From NCBI GenBank assembly GCA_002689995.1, contig NZIV01000001.1:1-64000 (forward strand): DNA of 64,000 nt, read 5' to 3'. The stretch comes from Fidelibacterota bacterium (GTDB taxonomy: Bacteria; Fidelibacterota; Marinisomatia; SCGC-AAA003-L08; GCA-2689995). Position 1 is the first letter of the stretch, and each line of letters begins with the position of its first letter. A program made the position numbers and the translations under genes. The notes beneath the pieces were generated by a model that saw only the letters and a program-made list of their open reading frames with translations, did no database searches and was not told where the DNA came from. Positions 39,174 to 48,220 of this stretch are shown piece after piece.

Positions 39174-40133
39174 ATGTTTGGTGATTTAACAAGAGTAGGT
39201 GCAAATTTTCATGCAATGGAAGCGTGGAGTAACCTTAAAAAAGTAAATGGTGATATTGGACAAATTCAGTCAAGATTATCATCAGGTAAACGAATAAATT
39301 CAGCTGAAGATGATACTTCAGGGTATGCTTTATCAAAACATTTAGAAAGTAGAGTTCGTGGATTAAGTCAAGCTTTAGATAATGTTGGGACCGCTAAAAA
39401 TGTTTTAAACATTGCTGAGGGTGGTTTTCAATCACAAATGACAATTCTTCAAACTGTTAAAGAAAAGTTAACACAAGCTGCCGATGGTTCATTAAGTAAT
39501 GCCCAAAGAGGTGCAATTGGAGACCAGATTGATGCACTTTTAACAGAAATAGATGATATTAATTCTGATACTAAATTTAATGATAACTCATTAATGGGTG
39601 GTGGTAGAACTAGAAATGCTGCCGATAATGGTTGGGACGTTAGTGGTAATGGCTCAATGACATTTCAAGTTGGTGAAGGTAATGGAGACATATTATCTGT
39701 TACTTTAGACAACTCATATCGTAGAGATATTGGCGAATCTACAACAGCTGTAGATTTAGATAGTATTGTTGTTCAAGATGCCGATACAGCTAATGGTTCT
39801 GCAACAGCAACAAGCACAGAAACATCAACTGCATGGGCGGCACTTAGTCAAACTGAAGCAGCAGCAGGTATTTCAACTGCTGATAGCGCTATTAAAGCAT
39901 TAGCAAAATCTATTCAGAGTGTTGGTGATTATAATGCTAGACTTTCTTCAAAAGAAGAATCTCTATCATTAGCTGTTAGTAATACTGAAGCGACTAGAAG
40001 TCGAATCGAAGATGCAGATTTTGCAAAAGAACAAATGAGTATGATGAAATTGCAGATTTTACAACAGACTTCTGTTTCTGCTTTTTCACAAGCGAATGCA
40101 GCTCCACAAGTTGTTATGTCATTATTTAGATAA
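39174..40133 (+). CDS. fliC: flagellin
   Basis: N-term 'IGQIQSRLSSGKRINSAEDDTSGYALSKHLESRVRGLSQALDNVGTAKNVLNIAEGG', C-term 'RSRIEDADFAKEQMSMMKLQILQQTSVSAFSQANAAPQVVMSLFR'. Confidence 0.96.
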   Translation: MFGDLTRVGANFHAMEAWSNLKKVNGDIGQIQSRLSSGKRINSAEDDTSGYALSKHLESRVRGLSQALDNVGTAKNVLNIAEGGFQSQMTILQTVKEKLTQAADGSLSNAQRGAIGDQIDALLTEIDDINSDTKFNDNSLMGGGRTRNAADNGWDVSGNGSMTFQVGEGNGDILSVTLDNSYRRDIGESTTAVDLDSIVVQDADTANGSATATSTETSTAWAALSQTEAAAGISTADSAIKALAKSIQSVGDYNARLSSKEESLSLAVSNTEATRSRIEDADFAKEQMSMMKLQILQQTSVSAFSQANAAPQVVMSLFR

Positions 40134-40156
40134 ATATATATCTAAATAAATTACTG

Positions 40157-40184
40157 GGGGAGATGCTATCATCTCCCCTTTTTT
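40157..40184 (+). terminator. Rho-independent terminator of flagellin
   Basis: GGGGAGAT-GCTATC-ATCTCCCC-TTTTTT. Confidence 0.93.
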
Positions 40185-40247
40185 ATTTTATAAAATTTTT
40201 TCATTATATAATATTTAAATTTCCATTAATGCAATTATATTATTTTA

Positions 40248-42275
40248 ATGAAGATTATTAAAAATATAAGTAAAATATATTTGATTTATTATATATTTGT
40301 AGCAAGTTCACTAATTTTTGCTGAAAATATTCTATTTCAATTTAAAAATGAATTTATAAATTATAATAAAAATGAGCTTATGGAACTTATTCAAATACCA
40401 CATAACCTAAAAATCGAAAAGTGGTTAAGCACATCTACTCCCCAAGATATTTATAAAAACTCTAACCTTTCTTTAATATATCGTATTTCATTACCTAAAG
40501 ACTATGTTAACAAAGAGGGAATTATATTCAAACTAAATAATACTCCCGAAATTAGATTTGTTGAATTTGAAAATATCCATAAGATTCATTATTTACCCAA
40601 TGATCCACAATTCTCCGAACAATGGTATTTAAACCAAATAAAATTACAAGAAGCATTAGATAACTGGGATATAACTAATGGAGAACTACCAAATTCAGAA
40701 AATATTATCCTTGCTGCAGTAGATGTTGGTGTTGATTGGACACATGAAGATTTAATTAATAATATTTGGCAAAATTTAGATGAAGATGCAGATAATGATG
40801 GAAAAACTATTGAATGTAATGGTTTTTTAGAAAATAATATATGTAATGGTAATTGGATATTAGACCCTGATGATTTAAATGGCATTGATGATGATAATTG
40901 GGATGGTGATCAATCAACACTTATAGATGATTTAATTGGCTGGGACTTTGTTGGAGAAGTTGGAATTTCTGATAATAATCCAAAGCCTAATTTAGAAAAT
41001 GAATATTATAGTGGCTGGAATCATGGAACACATGTTGCAGGCTTATTATCATCCAGAACAGACAACTTTTTAGGAATTGCATCACCTGCCTTTAATGGTA
41101 AAATTATGCCTTTAAAATGTACTATGGAAAGTTCAGGTTCTAATTTGACTGTGATAAATGGTTTTGATGCAATGCTATATGCGGCAAAAAAAGGATATTA
41201 TTCTGACAACTTGACCATAATTAATGCATCTTGGGGTAGTAATATTTTTTCACAATTTGAATTAGAAATTATTTCCTTGATAAGTGAAAATTATAATTCA
41301 ATTATTGTAGCATCTGCAGGAAATGGGTATAATAATTTGCAAATTAATGCAATGACATTCCCAGCATCTTATGAACCAGTCATATCTGTTTCACCACTGG
41401 GAATAAATGATAATTGGAATCACTGGGCAAACTATCATAATACCATAGATATTTCTGCCCCAGGAGAATCTATAATTTCTACTTCTATGAATAATCAATA
41501 CTCAATTTATACAGGCTCATCGCAGGCAAGCCCATTAGTGGCATCAAGTATCGCTCTTTTATCAGCAAATTTTCCAGAATATAATACAAAACAATTAATA
41601 AGAATGATTTTAGAAACCGCGGATTCCTCAATATATGAAATTAATAATGAAAGTTATTTACAAAACAATTTAGGTCATGGTCGAATCGATTTAAAAACAT
41701 CATTAATGACTCCTCTCTTCCCCAAATTTTCTACATCAATTAATACGTTTGAAGTTTTAAATGATTTAGATGGTTTACCTAGTGCAGGCGACTCGATAAA
41801 AATTACACTAAATATACATAACTCAGAAAACTGGGGCGATGCAGACAGTATTACTATATCACCATACGTTTTAAATCCATTTATATCTTTAATTGCAGAA
41901 GATATTTTTATCTCAAATTTAAATTCTGGTCAAACTAGTTCAATAACTGATAATGAACTAAAAATATACTTTTCAACTGAACTATTATCTGGAAATTATT
42001 ATTTATATTTGTCTATTTATGCTAATCAATATTCTCCTGGGTTAGATTATTATCAAGAACTCTCTATTCCTTTATTTATTTATGATATGATTTATTATGG
42101 TGATGTGAATAATGACCAAAATGTTGATATTATGGATGCAATAATTACTCAAGAGATTATATATGATAATCTTTCTGAAATTGATTATTCCATATCTAAT
42201 GCAAATTTAAATTTTGATGATACTATTAATATTTTTGATATTGTTTTAATAATTGAAAAAATAATAAATAATTAA
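40248..42275 (+). CDS. secreted subtilisin-family (S8) serine protease with C-terminal dockerin-like module
   Basis: 'LAAVDVGVDWTHEDL' (Asp), 'WNHGTHVAGLLSS' (His), 'YTGSSQASPLVASSIALL' (Ser); C-term 'GDVNNDQNVDIMDAIITQEII...ANLNFDDTINIFDIVLIIEKIINN'. Confidence 0.92.
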   Translation: MKIIKNISKIYLIYYIFVASSLIFAENILFQFKNEFINYNKNELMELIQIPHNLKIEKWLSTSTPQDIYKNSNLSLIYRISLPKDYVNKEGIIFKLNNTPEIRFVEFENIHKIHYLPNDPQFSEQWYLNQIKLQEALDNWDITNGELPNSENIILAAVDVGVDWTHEDLINNIWQNLDEDADNDGKTIECNGFLENNICNGNWILDPDDLNGIDDDNWDGDQSTLIDDLIGWDFVGEVGISDNNPKPNLENEYYSGWNHGTHVAGLLSSRTDNFLGIASPAFNGKIMPLKCTMESSGSNLTVINGFDAMLYAAKKGYYSDNLTIINASWGSNIFSQFELEIISLISENYNSIIVASAGNGYNNLQINAMTFPASYEPVISVSPLGINDNWNHWANYHNTIDISAPGESIISTSMNNQYSIYTGSSQASPLVASSIALLSANFPEYNTKQLIRMILETADSSIYEINNESYLQNNLGHGRIDLKTSLMTPLFPKFSTSINTFEVLNDLDGLPSAGDSIKITLNIHNSENWGDADSITISPYVLNPFISLIAEDIFISNLNSGQTSSITDNELKIYFSTELLSGNYYLYLSIYANQYSPGLDYYQELSIPLFIYDMIYYGDVNNDQNVDIMDAIITQEIIYDNLSEIDYSISNANLNFDDTINIFDIVLIIEKIINN

Positions 42276-42276
42276 A

Positions 42277-42549
42277 ATGGAATTTTATTTATTTGGAATT
42301 ATTATTTTATTTTTTGGTGGATATTTAATTATCCAATACTTTAAAGGCATAATAATTAAAAAAGAAATTATTACTGAGCCCTCTCTTCAAATAGAAAGGT
42401 TAAAGATTTGTGATGAATGTATACATGTTCGTTTAAAAGAAACGTTATATAAAAGGTGTACAGAATGTGGATGTTTCCTAAGACCTAAAACAAAGTTATT
42501 CCATCAAAAATGTCCAATTGGAAAGTGGGATAACTTAGAAAAACCATGA
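42277..42549 (+). CDS. small membrane-anchored Cys-rich (zinc-ribbon-like) protein
   Basis: One TM then 'CDECIHVRLKETLYKRCTECGCFLRPKTKLFHQKCPIGKW'. Confidence 0.65.
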   Translation: MEFYLFGIIILFFGGYLIIQYFKGIIIKKEIITEPSLQIERLKICDECIHVRLKETLYKRCTECGCFLRPKTKLFHQKCPIGKWDNLEKP

Positions 42550-42567
42550 TATATTAAATATTATATT

Positions 42568-43599
42568 TTATTCAATCATATCTGCTTCAAAAATATCGTC
42601 TACAGTAAATACACCACTCTCAACTAGTTCATAGGCTATCGATCTGATATTACTTCTAGCTTTCATTACTTCTGCTTTTGCAACTGGGGTGTCTGATAAA
42701 TTATCAAACATAGCTTTTTGCCTCTCAGTTAATAAAGAAGTTATACAGCGATCATAGTCTTCTTCACCTATACCTTTAAATGCTAAAGATACTAAATTGG
42801 GTGTATTTGATAATTCTATAGCGTCATTACTAACAATTGCAGTCCATATTTTTTCACAAGTTTCAGGAGGACCAGAAATTAAATGATCAAATGTAAAAAT
42901 TGCTTTTTTTACCTGTCCATATAATACAGGATTATCTTTTTCAATTTCAGATAAAAATTCAATAGCTTCTGATTCAGGTAATTCTCTTAGTATATCTTCT
43001 ACTGAAGTTTTCCCACCACGTTTAAACTCGGTTGGATTAGCTAATTTTTTTGATTTTTTCTCTAACTCATTTGCTAAAGTAATTATTGCATCTAAAGGAT
43101 TATTATTAATTTCAGATATTTCAATCATAACTTTTTTTCTGATATTTTTATCTAATCTCCGTAAAACATCCATCTTATTTTGAGCGTCTAATTGCTCGAC
43201 AACAATAGCCTGTATAGATGGTTTTTCTTCTTTAATTAAATAAAAAATCTGTTCTGAAGTTAAATCATTAAGAAAATTGAAAATATGATTATATACAATT
43301 TCTAATTTACTATTTGAATCTTCCTCATCTTGATCATTTTTTGATATAACTACTGTACTTTCATCAAATGCTAATAAACTATTATAATACTGTTCAAGAA
43401 TCATACGCTGTAATGCTGGAGCAACATATTCAATACGCTTTGATCTATTTTTTACTTTTAACAACTTATCTTCAGAAATTTTTCCTCGAAACATTGTTAA
43501 AGCTAAATCTTCACCCAAAACTTTAAATAAAATTGCGACTTTTACCTCGCCCTTAAGATTCGGATAATCTTTAAGTAAATACTTTTCCCTCTCTGTCAT
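42568..43599 (-). CDS. FliG-like motor switch protein (divergent)
   Basis: N-term 'KVAILFKVLGEDLALTMFRGKISEDKLL'; middle 'VEDILRELPESEAIEFLSEIEKDNPVLYGQVKKAIFTFDHLISGPPETCEKIWTAIVSND'; C-term 'LVSLAFKGIGEEDYDRCITSLLTERQKAMFDNLSDTPVAKAEVMKARSNIRSIAYELVESGVF'. Confidence 0.85.
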   Translation of the reverse strand: MTEREKYLLKDYPNLKGEVKVAILFKVLGEDLALTMFRGKISEDKLLKVKNRSKRIEYVAPALQRMILEQYYNSLLAFDESTVVISKNDQDEEDSNSKLEIVYNHIFNFLNDLTSEQIFYLIKEEKPSIQAIVVEQLDAQNKMDVLRRLDKNIRKKVMIEISEINNNPLDAIITLANELEKKSKKLANPTEFKRGGKTSVEDILRELPESEAIEFLSEIEKDNPVLYGQVKKAIFTFDHLISGPPETCEKIWTAIVSNDAIELSNTPNLVSLAFKGIGEEDYDRCITSLLTERQKAMFDNLSDTPVAKAEVMKARSNIRSIAYELVESGVFTVDDIFEADMIE

Positions 43600-43614
43600 T
43601 TCTCCGAAATCTCC

Positions 43615-45135
43615 CTATTTCTTTTTATTCTTACCTTTACTTGTACCATCGGCTTTATTATCAGTAAGCTGTTCATCTTTTGATTCAGCTTTTTTCTCAT
43701 TTACCTCATTTTCATCATCTAGCCAATTACTAATGATGTTTACAGCACCTTTCTTTTCACGGATACTTTCTGCTACAGCTGCTTGTCTAATATTTTTTAC
43801 TTCATTTCTAATAACATCATTATCTTCGTCAAACTCTTGCTTTTCTACCATAATTGGTTCACTACTCTTATCGGTAGGTGGAGCACTAACATATTTTGGT
43901 TTAAGATATACTGGTTTTGGTCTTTTAAAAATTGCCAAACCTAATAGTAATGTCATTAATATTGCAACAGCCCATGGTAAATATTCTAAAATACTTTTAG
44001 TACCAAGTTTTTGCATACCTAAATCTGCTCTATCATATGCGGGATTAATCATATCTGAATCGTCTTTAGACATAACTCTTTCCAATTGTTCCTCTGCAAA
44101 TTTCAAAATATCTTGAGCATATTTTTCTTCAGTTTCTAATCTTTTTTGAGTTAGCTCCATCATCATATCATCTTGACGTTTTTGATATTCATTTTCTCTT
44201 TTAATGAATTCAGACCACATAGTAGAATCGTTTACATGACTTTTTCTATCTCTCAAATACATATCTGCTTCAAGTTTTTCACGAACATCATTTGCTATTT
44301 GATTTAAACTTTCTTCTAGTGATAATTGTAAATTTGATATTTCTTGTGAACGTGAAAGACCTAATTCATTAAATCTATCTTCTAAATCTAATTTATCATT
44401 TTCACTACTCAATGCATAGTCAGCAAATTTATTTTCAATATTACCTTTTAAATTATCATTTGACAGTTTTATAGAATTAAATTGATTAGAGATTTCTTCT
44501 TTCAATAATTCTTGGTCTTCTAAAAATTTGTTTAGTTGATTACTAAGTGTTTGCGTTAAGAAGTTTTTCAACTCATAATCAACACAGTCAAAGCAATTTT
44601 CAATACCTGGAATTACGCTTCTGATAGTTGTAGTAATTTCCTGTTTCGTATTAGGACTTGAAATTGATTCATCTAAACGGACCATAACTTCAATTTTATC
44701 AATAATATATTCACTTGGGATGCTTTCAAATCTTGATTCATCTTTAATTTCTTTTTTAGTGTCAATTGCCATACCTTTTTCATCTACAGAGGCGGTAGGA
44801 ATCGACGGTAGTCCGGGTAATAATCCTGGTGAAGTTTTAACCGGTTTTTGTTCTTCTAATTGTATCTTTTCTTCAACTTCTTCAAATGTACTTTTTGACT
44901 GAATTGTTAAATAGTCTGTATATTCAGCATTATCTTCTAAAATTACATTTACTTGAATATCAAATAAACTTGCATCTACAATTCTAGCAACAGCAAATTC
45001 TACTTTATTTTTATAAGAATTTTCTAATGTTGCTTTTTTAAAAATTTTATCAAAATCTGTAGCATATAATAAGCTACTTAAGAGTACTATGGTTTTAACT
45101 GAAATTTTAATTTTATCATTTAATTTCATAATCAT
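43615..45135 (-). CDS. divergent FliF-like protein (RBM3-like region, coiled coil, TM, C-terminal FliG-binding-like motif)
   Basis: Signal-like N-term; 'KVEFAVARIVDASLFDIQVNVILEDNAEYTDYLTIQSKS', 'PGLLPGLPSIP', 'YIIDKIEVMVRLDESI', TM 'LPWAVAILMTLLLGLAIF', C-terminal 'KGAVNIISNWLDDE' near the C-terminus. Directly upstream of the FliG-like gene. Confidence 0.55.
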   Translation of the reverse strand: MIMKLNDKIKISVKTIVLLSSLLYATDFDKIFKKATLENSYKNKVEFAVARIVDASLFDIQVNVILEDNAEYTDYLTIQSKSTFEEVEEKIQLEEQKPVKTSPGLLPGLPSIPTASVDEKGMAIDTKKEIKDESRFESIPSEYIIDKIEVMVRLDESISSPNTKQEITTTIRSVIPGIENCFDCVDYELKNFLTQTLSNQLNKFLEDQELLKEEISNQFNSIKLSNDNLKGNIENKFADYALSSENDKLDLEDRFNELGLSRSQEISNLQLSLEESLNQIANDVREKLEADMYLRDRKSHVNDSTMWSEFIKRENEYQKRQDDMMMELTQKRLETEEKYAQDILKFAEEQLERVMSKDDSDMINPAYDRADLGMQKLGTKSILEYLPWAVAILMTLLLGLAIFKRPKPVYLKPKYVSAPPTDKSSEPIMVEKQEFDEDNDVIRNEVKNIRQAAVAESIREKKGAVNIISNWLDDENEVNEKKAESKDEQLTDNKADGTSKGKNKKK

Positions 45136-45146
45136 TTCCTGATGTG

Positions 45147-45899
45147 TTATAGTTTTCTTGTCTGAAAGACAATTTTAATTCTTCTATTTGCCTGCCTATC
45201 CTCTGGCGTAACATTTGCTTGATCGATATACGTCTTATCAATTTTACCAAGTCTACGAAGTACATATGTTGCTTTAGCTGGCCATTGATCAGCATAACCA
45301 CCTGAAACTAATCTACCTGCTTTAATCCCCTGCTCAATTAAATATTGTGTAACCTGTCCAGCTCTTGCTGTTGATAAATGCCAATTTGTAGGATATTTTT
45401 TCCAAACAGCCGATCCTGGGGCTGGATCTTGATTATCAGAATGCCCTTCAATTAATATAGGCCTGATATCAGTTGGATGATTTAAGTCATCCATCACTCT
45501 ATCTAAAATTCTTTTTATTTCTGGTTTTAGATTTATACTTCCAGATCCAAAACATACCGCTCCGTCAAATTCAATCGCCATTCCTCTTGGGTCCTGAACA
45601 ATTTTAGCTTGTTCATCTATATCCATTTCTTCAACAATTTTTTTGAGTTTCTTTTTAATATCAACCTCTCTATCAAGAGGTCTCTTCTGAATTTGTGCAG
45701 AACTTGCATTATCAACCTTTAAGCCCAATCTTTTCTGTGCTGAATCTTGCATCATTTGAATTTTAACCGGGTCTAATGAAGACATAGCAAATAATAATAC
45801 AAAGAAACACATAAGCAGTGTCATCATATCTGCAAATGTACCCATCCATCCAGGCAATCCTTCATCTGGACATTTAGGACATTCCTTGTTATCAGACAT
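45147..45899 (-). CDS. motB: MotB-like stator protein (OmpA-type peptidoglycan-binding domain)
   Basis: 'PGWMGTFADMMTLLMCFFVLLFAMSSLDPVK' plug/TM; 'ILIEGHSDNQDP...WHLSTARAGQVTQYLIEQGIKAGRLVSGGYADQWP'. Confidence 0.92.
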   Translation of the reverse strand: MSDNKECPKCPDEGLPGWMGTFADMMTLLMCFFVLLFAMSSLDPVKIQMMQDSAQKRLGLKVDNASSAQIQKRPLDREVDIKKKLKKIVEEMDIDEQAKIVQDPRGMAIEFDGAVCFGSGSINLKPEIKRILDRVMDDLNHPTDIRPILIEGHSDNQDPAPGSAVWKKYPTNWHLSTARAGQVTQYLIEQGIKAGRLVSGGYADQWPAKATYVLRRLGKIDKTYIDQANVTPEDRQANRRIKIVFQTRKL

Positions 45900-46699
45900 T
45901 ATTGATTCCTTATCCTTTCTGCTGGCTGAAGATATGAGTTTAATCTTTCTGTTACTGCTAGTGGATGTACCTTTCTAGCTAGCAATGTGACACCCTCTAT
46001 TATTAAGGTTTGAACTTTTTTATTCTCATCATTTTTATTATTCAATTTCTCAGCAAAAGGTAAAAAAATTAAATTAGAAAATAATGCTCCATAAAAAGTA
46101 GTAATAAGTGCAACCCCCATAGACAAACCAAGCTTAGCCGCCATATCACCACCCTCATCATCTCCTCCTGCTCCCATTGAGAACATCATAATAACCAAGC
46201 CAATCAATGTCCCAACCATACCAAACGCTGGAGAAAAATCACCTAATTTTTTCATCACATTAGCTTCTGATGACTCTTTTTCATCTCTAGTAGCCTCCCT
46301 AATCTCCATCATTTCTCTTATTTCTTCTGCCTTAACACCATCTACTATCATTTGAACACCATCTTTTAAGAACCAATTTCGAATGCCATCCATTTCATTC
46401 TGTAAATCTTTAGGGTTTTTTCTTGCAACGTCAGCTAATTCAATAATTTTTTGAGCTAATTCTTTTGTTTCCCAAGGTGGTTTTTGGAATACCATACCCA
46501 TTAACTTAAACACTGCGATAACCTTTGGAAGAGGAAATGCTATAGCGGTAGCTGCTAATGAACCACCTAATACAATAATTGCAGAAGTAGAATCCCAATA
46601 TAGTCCTACTGACAATCCACCGCCATCTGCAGCCATAAACATGGCTACTCCAAGTAATACCACACCTAAAAGGGTCCCTACTATCGATGCTATATCCAT
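45899..46699 (-). CDS. motA: MotA-like stator protein
   Basis: 'DIASIVGTLLGVVLLGVAMF', 'STSAIIVLGGSLAATAIAFPLPKV', 'FSPAFGMVGTLIGLVIMMFSM', 'GLSMGVALITTFYGALFSNLIFLPFAEKL'. Confidence 0.94.
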   Translation of the reverse strand: MDIASIVGTLLGVVLLGVAMFMAADGGGLSVGLYWDSTSAIIVLGGSLAATAIAFPLPKVIAVFKLMGMVFQKPPWETKELAQKIIELADVARKNPKDLQNEMDGIRNWFLKDGVQMIVDGVKAEEIREMMEIREATRDEKESSEANVMKKLGDFSPAFGMVGTLIGLVIMMFSMGAGGDDEGGDMAAKLGLSMGVALITTFYGALFSNLIFLPFAEKLNNKNDENKKVQTLIIEGVTLLARKVHPLAVTERLNSYLQPAERIRNQ

Positions 46700-46718
46700 T
46701 AATTATTCCTTTTTAATT

Positions 46719-48188
46719 TTATAATCGATCTCTATCTAAGCTATTATTTACTGAACTTAAAATTTCTCTAACCTCATCATAGCTTTGATCAATTTTTAAT
46801 GCCATATTCCAATTAATTCGAGCTCTTTTAATATCTCCAAGTTGATAATATATTGACCCTCTTCGAGCAAAAGCTACTGCTAAATTAGGGTTTAATTCTA
46901 TTGCAATTTCAGCTTCTTGAAGTGCACTAATATAATCACCTTCATAATAATGTTTTAATGATTTTGTTAAATGCTTAACAATTTTATTCTGATTTTTGTC
47001 AGACATTGATTGACGAATTTTTAGAGCTTCAGTTGAATCACCTAAAAAACTTAGTTTCTGATTTAATAAGCGATTATGATTTTGTAAAGTTTTAACTTTA
47101 AAATTTACTAATCTTAATGAATCTCTCAATTGCCCTACTGCTTCATCAAAGTAAATTAGAGATGAATCTAATTCTTCTTTATAAACACGTTCTGCAAAAC
47201 TCTTTCCACTAGTCCCAACTCTCCTTAAAGATGATGGAATAACTACTGTCTTACCAGTTTTCGGAAGTTTTACATTGACTCCAAAATGAACTGATGGAGA
47301 GGAATATATCAACGCCGTATTCTGTAATGGAAAATTTTCTGTCAATGATTGCATGTTTAAGTCTGCAATATTATTGAGATTTCTAAGTCCTGTTGTGATA
47401 ATATATCGTGGTGATAATGGTACTCTCATCCCTATATTTAAACCATTACCATCATATTCACCTATTAAATCTAAGCCACCATTCTTAACCAAATATGGGG
47501 TTTTTAATATAAATCCTAAAAAAACATTAACGCCTTGTTCTCGAATATAATTATCGAAACTAACTATTTCCGTACCACCATATGTTCCAATTTGGACACC
47601 ATTTGAATCTAAAATTGGTTCTCCGAAATTAGGATGCTCTTCAATAATTTTAGAATCTTCATAGAAAAAATTATTTGAGGCAATTTTACCTGTTCCAGCA
47701 CCAATATACGAACCAAGAGTATATTGCTCAAATTTTCGTTCACTTGAGAATACAGTAAAAACAGATGCATAATTCGGTTCAAATCCATTTATACTATTAA
47801 AAATTAAATCTTGTATACCTACTGAAATACTAACATCTTTAAAACTATACACACGATGTTGATAATGTAATCCAAATTCAACAGGTGTTTTAAATTGTGT
47901 TGAATTCATCAAATCATTTGATGGATTTGCAAGCGTTCCAATAGAAATACCCATATTAATATTATGTGTGATAAATGTATTAAAGTTGACCGCTGAGCTA
48001 TGATTAAAATTTGTGAAATTATAAATATCTATAGAGGAACTGATGGTAAATAAATCCGTATCAACATAATTGGTACTTGATGGTATATTCATCATATTTC
48101 CTGGGCGTGAATATGATACCCTTGATGTTGCATTAAGAGTACTAAATACAATCAATCCTATTCCTACAATTTTATAAATTTTTCTCAT
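46719..48188 (-). CDS. outer-membrane beta-barrel-like protein with C-terminal TPR
   Basis: Signal peptide, 'SRPGNMMNIPSSTNYVDTDLFTISSSIDIYNF...', beta-rich; C-term 'YYEGDYISALQEAEIAIELNPNLAVAFARRGSIYYQLGDIKRARINWNMALKID'. Confidence 0.65.
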   Translation of the reverse strand: MRKIYKIVGIGLIVFSTLNATSRVSYSRPGNMMNIPSSTNYVDTDLFTISSSIDIYNFTNFNHSSAVNFNTFITHNINMGISIGTLANPSNDLMNSTQFKTPVEFGLHYQHRVYSFKDVSISVGIQDLIFNSINGFEPNYASVFTVFSSERKFEQYTLGSYIGAGTGKIASNNFFYEDSKIIEEHPNFGEPILDSNGVQIGTYGGTEIVSFDNYIREQGVNVFLGFILKTPYLVKNGGLDLIGEYDGNGLNIGMRVPLSPRYIITTGLRNLNNIADLNMQSLTENFPLQNTALIYSSPSVHFGVNVKLPKTGKTVVIPSSLRRVGTSGKSFAERVYKEELDSSLIYFDEAVGQLRDSLRLVNFKVKTLQNHNRLLNQKLSFLGDSTEALKIRQSMSDKNQNKIVKHLTKSLKHYYEGDYISALQEAEIAIELNPNLAVAFARRGSIYYQLGDIKRARINWNMALKIDQSYDEVREILSSVNNSLDRDRL

Positions 48189-48220
48189 TTAAACCCTTAT
48201 TTTCCAAATAAAACTAATAT

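Noticed and set aside
40589-40885. 98-aa minus-strand ORF under the subtilase
   Set aside because: Antisense to a CDS with an intact S8 catalytic triad; no independent support.
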